Positions 44,681 through 55,092 of a DNA stretch of 64,000 bases are shown here, piece after piece. A program made the translations under genes and the position numbers. Origin of the DNA: Xanthomonas sp. XNM01. GTDB lineage: Bacteria; Pseudomonadota; Gammaproteobacteria; Xanthomonadales; Xanthomonadaceae. Within the stretch, counting starts at the first letter, position 1. Each line of letters begins with the position of its first letter. The notes under the pieces were generated by a model. That model did not search any database. It worked only from the letters and a program-made list of their open reading frames with translations, and had not been told where the DNA came from. Where the stretch lies: the NCBI RefSeq assembly GCF_014851915.1, contig NZ_JACVAP010000002.1, positions 62,001 to 126,000 of the forward strand, written 5' to 3'.

Positions 44681-45436
44681 TCAGCGTTGCGGCCCGCAGC
44701 AGCACGCAGGGGCTGGATCCGGCGCGTAGCGGTCGTGGTGGCGGACCCAGGCCATGCCGTGCTCCAGGCCTTCCTCGTGACGGCCGCGCGGGGTCAGGTC
44801 GATCAGCCGGTAGGCGCCCATCATGGCTTCCACGCCGCGGCCGTAGGTGGAGTAGGTGTGGAACACCGCGCCGGCGGCGTCCATGGCGAACACGCTGATG
44901 CCCGGCGCCTCGTCGCCCGGGAACGGCTGACGGACATGGTTGTAGTCGACCTTGCCGTCGACGCGGTCCTGCGCGGCGAAGCCGACCCCGAAATCGCGGT
45001 TGAAGCTGCTGCGCTGCGAGGACACCCAGGGAAAGCGCCAGCCCATCCGGGCGCGGAAGCGCTCCAGCTCGTGCAGTGGCGCCGAGGAGATCGCCACGCA
45101 GGCGATGTCGCGCGCGGCCAGATGCACGGCGATGCCGTCGATGTGGTCGGCCATGAACGAACAGCTCGGGCAGCCGTCCTCCCAGCCCGGGCCGAACATG
45201 AAGTGCTGGACCAGCAGCTGGCTGCGGCCATCGAACAGGCTCGCCAGCGGGCGCAGGCCATCGGGTGCATCGAACACGTAGTCCCTGGCGAGGCGGACCC
45301 AGGGCAGGGCGCGGCGCTCGCGGGCGACCTCGTCCTGCAAGCGGGTCAGGGCCTTCTCGCGTTCCAGCAGGCGCAGGCGCTGCGGCAGGCACTGCGCGGG
45401 TGAGGCGATGCGGTGCGACGTGTCGGTCGGCTGCAT
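44681..45436 (-). CDS. DUF899 family thioredoxin-like protein
   Basis: The 251-residue protein belongs to DUF899, a thioredoxin-fold group of unknown substrate. The motif GWEDGCPSCSF holds C89 and C92 as a CxxC. The family phrase LLVQHFMFGPGW precedes it and HTYSTYGRG follows near the C-terminus. The C-terminal end has ACCCGPQR, an unusual run of three cysteines. AGGAGATCCCC precedes the ATG at 45436. A dithiol-disulfide oxidoreductase role is inferred from the CxxC. Confidence 0.88.
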   Translation of the reverse strand: MQPTDTSHRIASPAQCLPQRLRLLEREKALTRLQDEVARERRALPWVRLARDYVFDAPDGLRPLASLFDGRSQLLVQHFMFGPGWEDGCPSCSFMADHIDGIAVHLAARDIACVAISSAPLHELERFRARMGWRFPWVSSQRSSFNRDFGVGFAAQDRVDGKVDYNHVRQPFPGDEAPGISVFAMDAAGAVFHTYSTYGRGVEAMMGAYRLIDLTPRGRHEEGLEHGMAWVRHHDRYAPDPAPACCCGPQR

Positions 45437-45557
45437 GGGGATCTCCTGTCGACGATGAGGGACGCGCGCCCGGCGCTGCCGCGGCACGCGCCGGGCTGGC
45501 CCGTCATGCGTGTCCCACGGAAGGTGGCAACGGGGCGCGCGCGGCGGGGCGGCGCGG

Positions 45558-46220
45558 CTAGCGGCTGCTGCGACGTGGACGCCGCACCGCACGCACCATC
45601 CGGCTCGGGCCGCCACCGCAGTAGAAGAGGTCGGCGCCGTCCGATTCCAGGCCGCTGACGCCCAGGCCTTCGGGCAGCTGCAGGCGTTCGAGCACCTCGC
45701 CGCTGGCGGGATCGATGCGGCGCAGGTCGCTGGCATCGTCTTCCCAGGTGCCGTGCCAGAGTTCGTCGTCGACCCAGGTCACGCCGGTGACGAAGCGGTC
45801 GGAGGCGATGCTGCGCAGGATGCGGCCGCTGGCCGGATCGACCTGGTGGATCCGGCGGTCCTTGTAGGCGCCGATCCACAGGCTGCCGTCGGCCCAGGCC
45901 ATGCCCGAGTCGCAGCCCTGGCCAGGTGCGGGGATCGAGTGCACCACCGCGCCGGTGGCCGGGTCGATCCGGTCGATGCGCGCGCCGGCGATCTGGTACA
46001 GGTGGGTGCCGTCGAAGGCGGTGCCCGCATCGGCGGCGTGTTCGAGCACGCGGCAGGTCTCGCCACTGTCCGGATCGAAGGCGAGCAGCCGCGCTCCGAG
46101 TGCGGCCCAGACCCGGTGGCCGTCGTGGCTGACGCCGTGGACCGCATCGGCGCTGTCGAACGGACCGTACTCGCGGACGATCTCCGCAGGGCGGGAAGGT
46201 GGCATCGGGTGGCTGTCCAT
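45558..46220 (-). CDS. Beta-propeller protein of unknown function
   Basis: The 220-residue protein is built of repeated units of about 40 residues with patterns such as AFDPDSGET, RIDPATGAVV, QVDPASGRIL and RIDPASGEVL, i.e. YVTN/SMP-30-like blades. It lacks a signal peptide. Databases sometimes label such proteins glutamine cyclotransferase-like, but the catalytic residues are not evident. It starts 45 bases after the regulator gene on the same strand and likely shares its transcript. Confidence 0.7.
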   Translation of the reverse strand: MDSHPMPPSRPAEIVREYGPFDSADAVHGVSHDGHRVWAALGARLLAFDPDSGETCRVLEHAADAGTAFDGTHLYQIAGARIDRIDPATGAVVHSIPAPGQGCDSGMAWADGSLWIGAYKDRRIHQVDPASGRILRSIASDRFVTGVTWVDDELWHGTWEDDASDLRRIDPASGEVLERLQLPEGLGVSGLESDGADLFYCGGGPSRMVRAVRRPRRSSR

Positions 46221-46265
46221 CGAAGCGTCTCCGTCTGGCGCCGGGCAGGCGCGGCAGGCCCCACG

Positions 46266-47486
46266 TTAGTCGTCCTGCATCAACGCCGGGAGTAACAATG
46301 TCGTCGCGAAACCGGCGGCCGGTGGCGCCAGCCAGCGCCGGCTCCGGGTGTGGCCGATGGCGCGCACCTGACCGTCGGCCAGCAGCCCGGCCAGGGTGCG
46401 CTGGACGCTGCGCCGGCTGCTGCCCAGCGCCACCGCAAGCGAGGCGGTGGACCAGGCCTCGCCATCGGCCAGCACGGCCAGCAGCGCGCTGGCCGGGCCG
46501 TCGGCCGGCGGCAGGAGCACGGCCACGCCGCGTCCGTCGTGGGGGCGCAGCGCATAACCGGCGCGGGTGGCGTGCAGCGCCGCCCAGGGAGCCAGCAGCG
46601 TGCGCAGCCGTCCGATCTCCACCCGCAGCCGCGCCCGGTGGGTGTCGTCGATGCCGCGCAGGCCGAAGGCGGCCGCGATCAGCGCGGCGCGGGACGCGTC
46701 GGCGGGCCAGGCGGCGGCCAGCGCATGGGCCAGGGCGAACAGCACCGGGCGCCGCGCCAGTGGCAGCCAGGCATCGGCGACGCGCACGCGCAGGCGGCAG
46801 GCGTCCACGACCAGCAGGCCCGAGGCGAACAGTGCCTCGACCTCGGCCAGGTGCAGCGGCTGCCCGGTCGCGTCCGCGCCCCGGCGCGCCACCGGCTGCC
46901 GCAGGCTCGAACGGACGGCCTCCACTTCCGCGGCCAGCGAGGCGATGCCGGCGCGCTGCGCGGCGGCGGCGGCCCGCTCCAGCGCCTCGCGCGCGGGCGC
47001 GCAGCGGATCGCACGCAGGGCCAGTTCCGCCGCCGACAGGCTGGCGCGGGCGGCCAGCGCCGGGGGCAGCAGGCATCCATCCAGCCGTGCCAGCGTGGCG
47101 CGCGCATCGGCCAGGCGACCGAGCAGCAGCAGGCGGCGGACCTGGATGACGCGCCCATGGGTGGCATTGAGGGAATCGCCCCCGGCATCGAGGACCTCGA
47201 TGGCGCGGTCCAGCACCTGGTCGGGGCGGTCGAGATCGCGCATCGCCAGCGCGATCTCCTCCAGCGCGAGCACGCAGCGGGCGCGTGCTGCGCGAGCCCG
47301 CGGGCCGAAGCGGCGGATCGCCCGCTGCAGCAGGCCGCGAGCCCGCGGGTGGTCGCCCAGCTGGGCCATCGCGATGCCCTGCATCGCCAGGGCAGGAGCG
47401 TCCTCGCGCAGCGCGACGTGCCTGAGCACGCCCAGCGCATCGCCCCGGGCGAGCGCCTGCGCGGCGGTGGCGAGGGTGGGATCCAT
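46266..47486 (-). CDS. Transcriptional regulator with two winged helix parts
   Basis: The 406-residue protein starts MDPTLATAAQALARGDALGVLRHV at 47486. The N-terminal 180 residues are TPR-like helical repeats (ARGLLQRAIRRFGP, ARATLARLDG). Residues about 240-325 (LFALAHALAAAWPAD ... RLRVEIGRLRTLLA ... TRAGYAL) fit an OmpR-like winged helix, and a second HTH occurs near 340-390 (ASLAVALGSSRRSVQRTLAGL). It may control the beta-propeller gene 45 bases downstream. No signalling domain is seen. It is divergent from the SOS cassette. Confidence 0.75.
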   Translation of the reverse strand: MDPTLATAAQALARGDALGVLRHVALREDAPALAMQGIAMAQLGDHPRARGLLQRAIRRFGPRARAARARCVLALEEIALAMRDLDRPDQVLDRAIEVLDAGGDSLNATHGRVIQVRRLLLLGRLADARATLARLDGCLLPPALAARASLSAAELALRAIRCAPAREALERAAAAAQRAGIASLAAEVEAVRSSLRQPVARRGADATGQPLHLAEVEALFASGLLVVDACRLRVRVADAWLPLARRPVLFALAHALAAAWPADASRAALIAAAFGLRGIDDTHRARLRVEIGRLRTLLAPWAALHATRAGYALRPHDGRGVAVLLPPADGPASALLAVLADGEAWSTASLAVALGSSRRSVQRTLAGLLADGQVRAIGHTRSRRWLAPPAAGFATTLLLPALMQDD

Positions 47487-47623
47487 TCGCCGCAGGGTAC
47501 CTGCGACACGGCGATGGCGGCGGCAATCCGCGCAGATGACGGCTTGCCCCGGTTCCTGCCGCGGGCGCACCTGTACGCGGCATGGATGCGCAGGGAACGG
47601 CGTCTCGCCTCCTGCGACGCAAA

Positions 47624-47641
47624 GGTGTACAAATGTACACC
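47624..47641. promoter_or_regulatory. LexA2-type SOS box
   Basis: GGTGTACAAATGTACACC is an exact GGTGTAC-N4-GTACACC palindrome, the operator described for the LexA2 group of xanthomonads. It lies 63 bases upstream of lexA2 and should control the whole cassette by self-repression. The divergent regulator gene (start at 47486) could also be affected. Confidence 0.93.
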
Positions 47642-47703
47642 CCGGGGTGCCCACTGCCGGGCCCGGCATCCGGCCGGGTGTCTCCACTGCCCGGTCCGCC
47701 CCG

Positions 47704-48330
47704 ATGACGCCTGCCGATCCGCTGTCCCCGCAACGTGCCGCCGTGCTGGCCTTCCTGCGCGAGCGGCTGGCCCAAGGCCGGCCGCCGAGCCTGGCCGAGA
47801 TCGCCGAGGCGTTCGGCTTCGCCTCGCGCAATGCCGCGCAGAAGCACGTGCAGGCGCTGGCCGCGGCCGGGCTGATCGTGCTGGAAGAGGGCGTGCGCCG
47901 CGGGATCCGCCTGCCGGAGCGGGCGCGGCCGGATGCGCTGCTGCCGCTGCCGGTGCTGGGGCGGGTGGCGGCCGGCCTGCCGATCGGCGCCGACATCGGC
48001 CTGGAGGCCGGGCCGGACGACACCCTGTGGCTGGACCGGCGCCTGTTCTCGCCCCGGCCGGACTACCTGCTGCGGGTACAGGGCGATTCGATGATCGACG
48101 ACGGCATCCTCGACGGCGACCTGGTCGGCGTGCACCGCACGCCGGACGCGCGCGACGGCCAGACCGTGGTCGCGCGGATCGATGGCGAGCTGACGATCAA
48201 GCGCCTGCAGCGCGGCCGCCACGCGATCCGGCTGCTGCCCCGCAACCCGGCGCATGCGCCGATCGAGGTCGCGCCGGACCAGGAGTTCGCGATCGAAGGC
48301 GTCTACTGCGGCCTGCTGCGGCAGGGCTGA
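47704..48330 (+). CDS. lexA2: LexA-family SOS repressor
   Basis: The 208-residue protein represses the SOS mutagenesis cassette until RecA-stimulated self-cleavage. An N-terminal winged HTH (1-65, PSLAEIAEAFGFASRNAAQKHVQAL) is followed by the cleavage pair A90-G91 in GRVAAGLPIG, the catalytic S129 in QGDSMIDDG and K166 in GELTIKRL. This is the LexA2 type, linked to imuA-imuB-dnaE2. The LexA2 box lies upstream and imuA starts one base after the stop. Confidence 0.95.
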   Translation: MTPADPLSPQRAAVLAFLRERLAQGRPPSLAEIAEAFGFASRNAAQKHVQALAAAGLIVLEEGVRRGIRLPERARPDALLPLPVLGRVAAGLPIGADIGLEAGPDDTLWLDRRLFSPRPDYLLRVQGDSMIDDGILDGDLVGVHRTPDARDGQTVVARIDGELTIKRLQRGRHAIRLLPRNPAHAPIEVAPDQEFAIEGVYCGLLRQG

Positions 48331-48331
48331 G

Positions 48332-48937
48332 ATGGGCGAGGTCCTGGCCCTCGATGAGCTGCTGGCCGCACGCACGGTCTGGCGCGCGCGGCAGGCGCCG
48401 TCCGGCGGCGACGGCGAACCGACCGGACACGCCGCGCTGGACACGGTGCTGCCGCAGGGCGGCTGGCCGCGCGGCGCGCTGACCGAACTGCTGCTGCCGG
48501 CCGATGGCATCGGCGAACTGGGCCTGCTGCTGCCGGCACTGGCGCGGATGACCGCGGCCGGCGGCCGCGTGGCGCTGGTGGCGCCGCCCCATGTTCCGTA
48601 CGCGCCGGCCTGGCAGGCCGCGGGCGTAGAGCTGGGCCAGCTGGAGGTGATCGACACCGATCCGCGCCAGGCGCTGTGGGCGCAGGAGCAGTGCCTGCGC
48701 AGCGGCGCCTGCGAGGCCGTGCTCGGCTGGCCGCCCGGTGGCGACGACCGCGCATTGCGGCGGCTGCAGGTGGCGGCCGACAGCGGCGACTGCTGCGGCT
48801 TCGTGCTGCGCGACCGCCGCCACGCGGCCAATGCCTCCCCGGCCGCGCTGCGGCTGCTGGCCGAGGACGGCGGCTGGCGCGTGCTGAAGTCGCGCGGCGC
48901 GCAGCCGCATGCCGGCCTGCTGCGGCTGGCGCACTGA
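48332..48937 (+). CDS. imuA: ImuA, SOS mutagenesis accessory protein
   Basis: The 201-residue protein is RecA/SulA-like and belongs to the ImuA family: TGHAALDTVLPQGGWPRGALTELLLPADGIGELGLLLPAL near the N-terminus, then APPHVPYAPAWQAAG and a family-typical C-terminus LLRLAH. It helps ImuB and DnaE2 in damage-induced translesion synthesis. The start ATG is one base after the lexA2 stop, so translation is coupled. Confidence 0.92.
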   Translation: MGEVLALDELLAARTVWRARQAPSGGDGEPTGHAALDTVLPQGGWPRGALTELLLPADGIGELGLLLPALARMTAAGGRVALVAPPHVPYAPAWQAAGVELGQLEVIDTDPRQALWAQEQCLRSGACEAVLGWPPGGDDRALRRLQVAADSGDCCGFVLRDRRHAANASPAALRLLAEDGGWRVLKSRGAQPHAGLLRLAH

Positions 48938-48938
48938 G

Positions 48939-49349
48939 ATGGCCACGCATCGGCAACCGCTGCCGTGGAATCCGGCCTGCCGCGCCGACGGCGTGATGCG
49001 CGCAGGACGTTGCTGCCACGCGCTGGGGGTCGCATCGATTGAACGGACGCCCGGTGGGCGGGTAGGGCGTAGAGCACGCGATCCGGCAGCGCAGCCTCTG
49101 TCGGCGGCGCTGTGGACGCGTCCGCTTGCCAGGACGGAAGCCATCATCGGGGCGCGTGCTGTCGCTGCATGGCGCTGCCGCACAAGTGCCGTGCATCAGC
49201 GGCGGTGCGTGACTTCTGTCGTGTCTGCACGGCGTGCGTGGCTCCATCGTGCCGGCACGTATGGCATGGGCTTCAATGCCTCTGTGCCGCAGCGCCTGCC
49301 GAATCCAGGAGCTGTCGCCGTACTCCGCGCATCTGCGGGGCCGCACTGA
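48939..49349 (+). CDS. Possible ORF bridging imuA and imuB (doubtful)
   Basis: A 136-codon open frame begins one base after the imuA stop (TGA-G-ATG) and its stop overlaps the imuB start (TGATG at 49347). The geometry is that of a coupled operon gene, but the product is Arg and Ala rich, has no recognisable motif, and imuA and imuB are normally adjacent. It may be a real small protein or a chance frame in a non-coding insert. I favour neither strongly. Confidence 0.3.
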   Translation: MATHRQPLPWNPACRADGVMRAGRCCHALGVASIERTPGGRVGRRARDPAAQPLSAALWTRPLARTEAIIGARAVAAWRCRTSAVHQRRCVTSVVSARRAWLHRAGTYGMGFNASVPQRLPNPGAVAVLRASAGPH

Positions 49350-50767
49350 TGCTGTGGGCCTGCATCCTGCTGCCGCAGCTGGCGCTGGACGCCGTGCTGC
49401 GCCGCCACCCCGATGCCGAGGCGCCGCTGGCCCTGGTCGGCGGGCCGGCGCAGCTGCGCAGCCTGCATGCGGTCAATGCCGCTGCGGCGCAGGCCGGGCT
49501 GGCGCCGGGCATGCGTCTGACCGCCGCGCACGCGCTGCTGCCGCAGTTCGCTATGGTCGACCACGATCCGCAGGACGAGGCGCGCACCCACCGGTTCCTC
49601 GCCGCATGGGCCTACCGCCACAGCTCGCTGGTCAGCCTGCAGTGGAACGCGGCGATCGTGCTGGAGGCCGGCGCCAGCTTCCGCCTGTTCGGGCCGTGGC
49701 CGCAGTTCGAACAGCGGCTGCGCAGCGAACTCGACCGGCTCGGCTTCCGTCACCGCATCGCGCTGGCGCCCACCCCGCGCGCGGCGCGGGTGCTGGCCGG
49801 CCTGCGCGACGGCATGGCGGTGATGACGCCCGATGCGCTGCCGCGCCTGCTCGATGGCGTGCCGGCCCGGCGTGCGGCGCTGCCCGACGACAGCGGCGTG
49901 CGCCTGCAGCGCATGGGCATCCGCACCCTGGGCCAGCTGCGCGCGCTGCCGGCCGATGCGCTGCGCCGCCGCTTCGGCCTGCCGCTGCTCGAGCATCTGC
50001 AGCGGCTGTACGGCGAGGCCGACGATCCGCTGGACTGCTACCTGCCGCCGGATCATTTCGACGCGCGCGTCGAGCTGGGCTACGAGGTCGAGACCCACAC
50101 CGCGCTGCTGTTCCCGCTGCGCCGGCTGGTCGGCGACCTGTGCACCTACCTGTCGATCCGCGATGGCGGCGTGCAGCGCTTCGTGCTGCGGCTGGAGCAC
50201 GAGCAGGGCCACACCGATGTCGCCGTCGGCCTGCTGGCGCCCGAGCGCAGCCCGGCGATGCTGTTCGAACTGGCACGCGGGCGGCTGGAGCGGGCCGAAC
50301 TGGACCGGCCGGTGGTCGCGCTGCGCCTGCTGGCGCGCGAGTTGCCGCCGTTCGTGCCGGCGATGCAGGACCTGTTCGCGCAGCGCTCGCAGCAGGCGCT
50401 GGACTGGCCGCAGCTGCGCGAGCGCCTGCGTGCGCGGCTGGGCGATGGCGCGGTGTACCGGGTCGCGCCGCAGGGCGATCCGCGCCCGGAGCGCGCCTGG
50501 GCGCGCGTGCTCGGCGACGAGGCCGTGCAACAGGCGCCGGTGCGCCCGCCGCGGCCGACCTGGCTGCTGCCGGCGCCAGTGCCGCTGCACGATGCGCGCC
50601 TGCGCGTGCTGTCCGGCCCGGAGCGGCTGGAGAGCGGATGGTGGGACGAGGGCGACGTGCGCCGCGACTACTACGTGGTCGAGACCGGGCGTGGCCAGCG
50701 CGGCTGGGCGTTCCAGCAGGCCGGCGAGCGCGACGGCGGCTGGATGCTGCACGGCTGGTTCGCATGA
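49349..50767 (+). CDS. imuB: ImuB, Y-family polymerase-like protein
   Basis: The 472-residue product starts [20 protein letters not shown], the usual ImuB beginning. It is a catalytically inactive Y-family relative that bridges DnaE2 to the beta clamp. The palm and finger parts are readable ([56 protein letters not shown]), as is the HhH segment ([25 protein letters not shown]). DxD catalytic acids typical of active Y polymerases are not apparent. Its stop overlaps the dnaE2 start by four bases (ATGA). Confidence 0.95.
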   Translation: MLWACILLPQLALDAVLRRHPDAEAPLALVGGPAQLRSLHAVNAAAAQAGLAPGMRLTAAHALLPQFAMVDHDPQDEARTHRFLAAWAYRHSSLVSLQWNAAIVLEAGASFRLFGPWPQFEQRLRSELDRLGFRHRIALAPTPRAARVLAGLRDGMAVMTPDALPRLLDGVPARRAALPDDSGVRLQRMGIRTLGQLRALPADALRRRFGLPLLEHLQRLYGEADDPLDCYLPPDHFDARVELGYEVETHTALLFPLRRLVGDLCTYLSIRDGGVQRFVLRLEHEQGHTDVAVGLLAPERSPAMLFELARGRLERAELDRPVVALRLLARELPPFVPAMQDLFAQRSQQALDWPQLRERLRARLGDGAVYRVAPQGDPRPERAWARVLGDEAVQQAPVRPPRPTWLLPAPVPLHDARLRVLSGPERLESGWWDEGDVRRDYYVVETGRGQRGWAFQQAGERDGGWMLHGWFA

Positions 50768-53700
50768 GCTGGGACGATGCGGTCGACGGCGTCGATGCCG
50801 ACACACCCGGCGGGCGCATGCCGCGTGCCTGGCAGGTGGCCGCGCGCCTGCGCGGCGCCGCCAACGACGATGCGCCAGCGCCGCGCGGCGACGACGACCT
50901 GCCGGCCTATGCCGAGCTGCACTGCCTGTCCGACTTCTCGTTCCTGCGCGGCGCCAGCGATGCCGAAGCCCTGTTCCAGCGTGCCGTGCAGTGCGGCTAC
51001 AGCGCGCTGGCGATCACCGACGAGTGCTCGCTGGCCGGCATCGTGCGCGCGCTGGAGGCCTCGGAAGCCACGGGGCTGAAGCTGGTCGTCGGCAGCGAAT
51101 TCACCCTGGTCGACGGCCTGCGCTGCGTGCTGCTGGTCGAACACCGCGCCGGCTACACCCGCCTGTGCGAGCTGATCACCACCGCCCGGCGTGCGGCGAC
51201 CAAGGGCCGTTACCGGCTGGGCCGCGACGATGTGGAGCGGGTGATCGCCGCGGCGGCCGCGGAGCGGGAAGCCGCTGCTGCCGACGAGGAGCGGCTGCCG
51301 GAGGCTGGTGTCGGCGAGCGGCCAGCCGCTTCTGTCGACGCTGGTCAGCTGATCGCCTCTGCTGCGTTGGAGCAGACCTTCACGCCGGTTGCAGGGAGGC
51401 AGACGGCCGCTACCGTGGTGCCGAACGCCATCCGCGCGCCTGCGCCGGTCGGCACCGGTGGTGACGGGGATGCTGCCCGCGGCACGGGCGGACGCCATTG
51501 GGACCTGCACGACCAGGCCGTCGTCGCGCGTGGTCTGCCCCACCATGTGTTGGCGGAACAGGTGGACGGCGAACACTTGGATCACGAGCAACGCCAAGCC
51601 CCGGGCGAAGCATCGCGGAAGTGGCGGAATCAAGGTGGCAGCCGAAGCGGAGACGCGCCCCGGAGCGGAGGGGCAGGCGCGCGACGGCATGCGCCGACGT
51701 CGATGGGCCAGGACTGCGGCCTGTTCGCGCTGTGGCTGCCCGGTGCCGAGCCGGATCCGGAGCAGGGCCGCTGGCTGCGTCGCGTGTTCGGCGAGCGTGC
51801 GTATCTGGCGGTGGAACTGCACCGCGAGACCGACGACGCGGCGCGGCTCGCGCAGCTGCTGGCACTCGCCGAGACCGTGCAGCTGACGCCGCTGGCCAGC
51901 GGCGACGTGCACATGGCGCAGCGCCGCGACCGCGCGCTGCAGGACACGCTGACCGCGATCCGCCACTGCACCACGCTGGCCGAAGCCGGCGCGCTGCTGT
52001 TCCGCAATGGCGAGCGCCATCTGCGCAGCCGTCGCGCGCTGGGCAACATCCATCCGCATCACCTGCTGCAGGCCACGGTCGATCTCGCTACGCGCTGCCG
52101 CTTCGGCATGCGCGAGGTGAAGTACGACTATCCGAAGGAACTGGTGCCGGACGGCCATACCCCGACCAGCTGGCTGCGCTGCCTGACCGAGGCCGGGATG
52201 AAGGAACGCTGGCCGGATGGCGTGCCCGACAAGGTGCGGGTGCAGATCGATGAAGAGCTGGACCTGATCGCCAGGTTGAAATACGAAGCCTTCTTCCTGA
52301 CGGTCGAGGACATCGTCCGCTTCGCCAGGGGCCGCAACATCCTCTGCCAGGGCCGTGGCTCGTCGGCCAATTCCGCCGTGTGCTTCGCGCTCGGCGTCAC
52401 CGTGGTGAACCCGGCCGAGACCCGGCTGCTGATCTCGCGCTTCCTGTCCGAGGAGCGCAAGGAGCCGCCGGACATCGACGTCGATTTCGAGCACGAGCGG
52501 CGCGAGGAGGTGATGCAGTACGTCTACACCAAGTACGGCAGGCAGCGGGCCGCGCTCGCCGCCACGGTGATCAGCTACCGCGGCAAGAGCGCGGTGCGCG
52601 ACGTGGCCAAGGCCTTCGGTCTGCCGCCGGACCAGATCGGCCTGCTGGCCGACTGTTTCGGCTGGGGCAATGGCGACACGCCGATGCGGCAGCGCCTGGA
52701 GGAAGCCGGCTTCGATCCGGACAACCCGCTGATCGCGAAGGTGCTGGGGCTGGCGGGGATGATCAACGGCCATCCGCGGCACCTGTCGCAGCATGTCGGC
52801 GGCTTCGTGATCTCCGATGCGTCGCTGTCGGCGCTGGTGCCGGTGGAGAACGCGGCGATGGCCGACCGCACCATCATCCAGTGGGACAAGGACGACCTGG
52901 AGACGCTGGGCCTGCTCAAGGTCGACTGCCTGGCGCTGGGCATGCTGACCTGCATCCGCAAGGCGCTGGAGCTGGTCGAGCGGCATCGCGGCTTCCGTCC
53001 CGACATCGCGCGGTTGCCGAAGGAAGACGAGGCTTCCACCTACGCGATGATGCAGATCGCCGATACCGTCGGCGTGTTCCAGATCGAGTCGCGCGCGCAG
53101 ATGAGCATGCTGCCGCGGCTGAAGCCGAGGGTGTTCTACGACCTGGTGGTGCAGGTGGCCATCGTCCGGCCCGGTCCGATCCAGGGCGGCATGGTGCATC
53201 CGTACCTGCGCCGGCGCATGGGCAAGGAGCCGGTGACCTATCCCTCCGACGGGGTGCGGGAGATCCTCGGTGCGACCCTGGGCATCCCGCTGTTCCAGGA
53301 GCAGGTGATGGAACTGGTGATCCATGCCGGCTACACGCCGGATCAGGCCGATGGCCTGCGTCGCTCGATGGCGGCATGGAAGCGCGGCGGCGACATGGAA
53401 CCGCACCGGGTCCGCATCCGCGAGCTGATGGAGGGCAAGGGCTATTCCGCCGAGTTCATCGACCAGATCTTCGAGCAGATCAAGGGCTTCGGTTCCTATG
53501 GATTTCCGCAGAGCCACGCGGCCTCGTTCGCCAAGCTGGTCTACATCAGCTGCTGGCTGAAGCGGCACGAGCCGGCGGCGTTCGCCTGCGCGCTGCTCAA
53601 CGCGCAGCCGATGGGCTTCTACTCGGCCAGCCAGATCGTGCAGGACGCGCGCCGCGGACGCGGCGGCCGGGTCGGCATCGAGGTGCGGCCGGTGGACGTG

Positions 53701-54471
53701 CAGCACAGCGACTGGGACAACACGCTGGAAGGCGGGCACCACCGCGCCCACCAGGACGATGGCGGCCAGGCCGCGCTGCGGCTGGGCCTGCGCCAGGTGG
53801 CCGGGCTGTCGCAGGCCGTGGCCGAACGGATCATGGACGCCCGCGCGCGCCACGCATTCCGCGATGTCGCCGACCTGTGCCGGCGTGCCGATCTGGATGC
53901 GAAGGCGCGCGAGGCGCTGGCCGAGGCCGGCGCACTGCAGGCGCTGGCCGGCAACCGCAATGCCGCGCGCTGGGCGGTGGCCGGGATCGAGCGCCGCCTG
54001 CCGCTGCTGCCGGGCAGCCCTGACGAGACGCCGATCGACCTGCCGGCGCCGCGGATCGGCGAGGAGATCCTGTCCGACTACCGCAGCACCGGGTTGAGCC
54101 TGGAGCGGCATCCGATGGCGCTGCTGCGGCCGCGCATGGTCGAGCGCCGCATCATCGGCTCGCGCGACCTGCAGCAGCGCCGGCACGGCAGCGGCGTGCA
54201 TGTGGCCGGCCTGGTCACCCAGCGCCAGCGCCCGGCCACGGCCAAGGGCACGATCTTCGTGACGCTGGAGGATGAGCACGGCATGGTCAACGTGATCGTC
54301 TGGCCGCACCTGGCGATGCGCCGGCGGCTGGCCCTGCTGCAGTCGCGGCTGCTGGCCGTGCGCGGGCGCTGGGAGCGCGTGGACGGCGTCTCCCACCTGA
54401 TCGCAGGCGACCTGCACGACCTCAGCGACCTGCTGGGCTCGCTGCAGATCGATTCGCGGGATTTCCATTGA
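50764..54471 (+). CDS. dnaE2: Error-prone DNA polymerase DnaE2 with PHP-region insertion
   Basis: The 1235-residue protein is the C-family polymerase of the SOS mutasome. The PHP part starts [17 protein letters not shown]; the catalytic aspartates lie in [10 protein letters not shown] (D570 and D572) and near 720 ([13 protein letters not shown]). The OB fold ends the chain ([25 protein letters not shown]). Typical DnaE2 is about 1050-1090 residues. The excess lies at about residues 175-314, between [13 protein letters not shown] and [13 protein letters not shown], and is low-complexity and without motif. The frame is open through it, so the protein may still work. Confidence 0.93.
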   Translation: MSWDDAVDGVDADTPGGRMPRAWQVAARLRGAANDDAPAPRGDDDLPAYAELHCLSDFSFLRGASDAEALFQRAVQCGYSALAITDECSLAGIVRALEASEATGLKLVVGSEFTLVDGLRCVLLVEHRAGYTRLCELITTARRAATKGRYRLGRDDVERVIAAAAAEREAAAADEERLPEAGVGERPAASVDAGQLIASAALEQTFTPVAGRQTAATVVPNAIRAPAPVGTGGDGDAARGTGGRHWDLHDQAVVARGLPHHVLAEQVDGEHLDHEQRQAPGEASRKWRNQGGSRSGDAPRSGGAGARRHAPTSMGQDCGLFALWLPGAEPDPEQGRWLRRVFGERAYLAVELHRETDDAARLAQLLALAETVQLTPLASGDVHMAQRRDRALQDTLTAIRHCTTLAEAGALLFRNGERHLRSRRALGNIHPHHLLQATVDLATRCRFGMREVKYDYPKELVPDGHTPTSWLRCLTEAGMKERWPDGVPDKVRVQIDEELDLIARLKYEAFFLTVEDIVRFARGRNILCQGRGSSANSAVCFALGVTVVNPAETRLLISRFLSEERKEPPDIDVDFEHERREEVMQYVYTKYGRQRAALAATVISYRGKSAVRDVAKAFGLPPDQIGLLADCFGWGNGDTPMRQRLEEAGFDPDNPLIAKVLGLAGMINGHPRHLSQHVGGFVISDASLSALVPVENAAMADRTIIQWDKDDLETLGLLKVDCLALGMLTCIRKALELVERHRGFRPDIARLPKEDEASTYAMMQIADTVGVFQIESRAQMSMLPRLKPRVFYDLVVQVAIVRPGPIQGGMVHPYLRRRMGKEPVTYPSDGVREILGATLGIPLFQEQVMELVIHAGYTPDQADGLRRSMAAWKRGGDMEPHRVRIRELMEGKGYSAEFIDQIFEQIKGFGSYGFPQSHAASFAKLVYISCWLKRHEPAAFACALLNAQPMGFYSASQIVQDARRGRGGRVGIEVRPVDVQHSDWDNTLEGGHHRAHQDDGGQAALRLGLRQVAGLSQAVAERIMDARARHAFRDVADLCRRADLDAKAREALAEAGALQALAGNRNAARWAVAGIERRLPLLPGSPDETPIDLPAPRIGEEILSDYRSTGLSLERHPMALLRPRMVERRIIGSRDLQQRRHGSGVHVAGLVTQRQRPATAKGTIFVTLEDEHGMVNVIVWPHLAMRRRLALLQSRLLAVRGRWERVDGVSHLIAGDLHDLSDLLGSLQIDSRDFH

Positions 54472-55092
54472 TGCGGCGTCCCGCACAACCGCTGCCTCCC
54501 GCGTTTCTGCCTGTATCGGTCGGCATGCAGTGGCCGGTCGGCAGCGTGCCGGCGGACTCCCGCGTGCGATCGCCCGATGTCGAGCGCACGGATGGTCGCG
54601 ATCGGATGCCTGCGCCGCGCTGCGCGAGGCAGATGCGCCGGGCTGCGCTGCCTGGGTGCAGGCAGGTTCATGTGGGCGTGGGCACTTCTGCGGCACGGGC
54701 CGTCTCTGCGGGGCGCCGGCAGGCAACGCATGCGCCCACCGGCGTGCAAGCCGGATGGATGTCCCGATGCATTCCTCTGGCATGGACCATCGCGGCCGGG
54801 CGTTCCGGCATCGTCCGGCGGCTGCCACCGCATGTCCTTCTGGTGGACGGAGGGAACGGACGTGGCGTCATGCGTCTTCCGCGGATGCCTGTCCACACGT
54901 CGCGTCATCGTACCCGGGCCGCAACAGGTGGCCCCGGATGCAGCGATTGGCGGAATGAGGGCGGGGCGTGCGTCCGGGATCACGGTTTGCCGCAGAGACG
55001 CGCCCATGCCACCACGCCATCCCGCCGCGTTCTTCCCGCTTTTCTGGATCGCGTTGCCCACGTGATCGCCATCTTTCGTACCGGATGATTCC
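54472..55092. other. Intergenic stretch with no supported gene
   Basis: Frames across these 620 bases give Arg and Pro rich translations without motifs or good ribosome binding sites. I see no strong terminator after dnaE2 and no repeats matching the other families in the window. The alkB promoter should lie at the right end. Confidence 0.5.

Noticed and set aside
46350-48482. Plus-strand frame of 710 codons across the regulator and lexA2
   Set aside because: It overlaps two better-supported genes in other frames and has no protein-like features.
50671-54828. Minus-strand frame of 1385 codons over dnaE2
   Set aside because: Antisense of DnaE2; high GC keeps stops rare. No domain is visible.
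54468-55088. Frame of 206 codons between dnaE2 and alkB
   Set aside because: Starts inside dnaE2's stop region, no motif, composition like other shadow frames.
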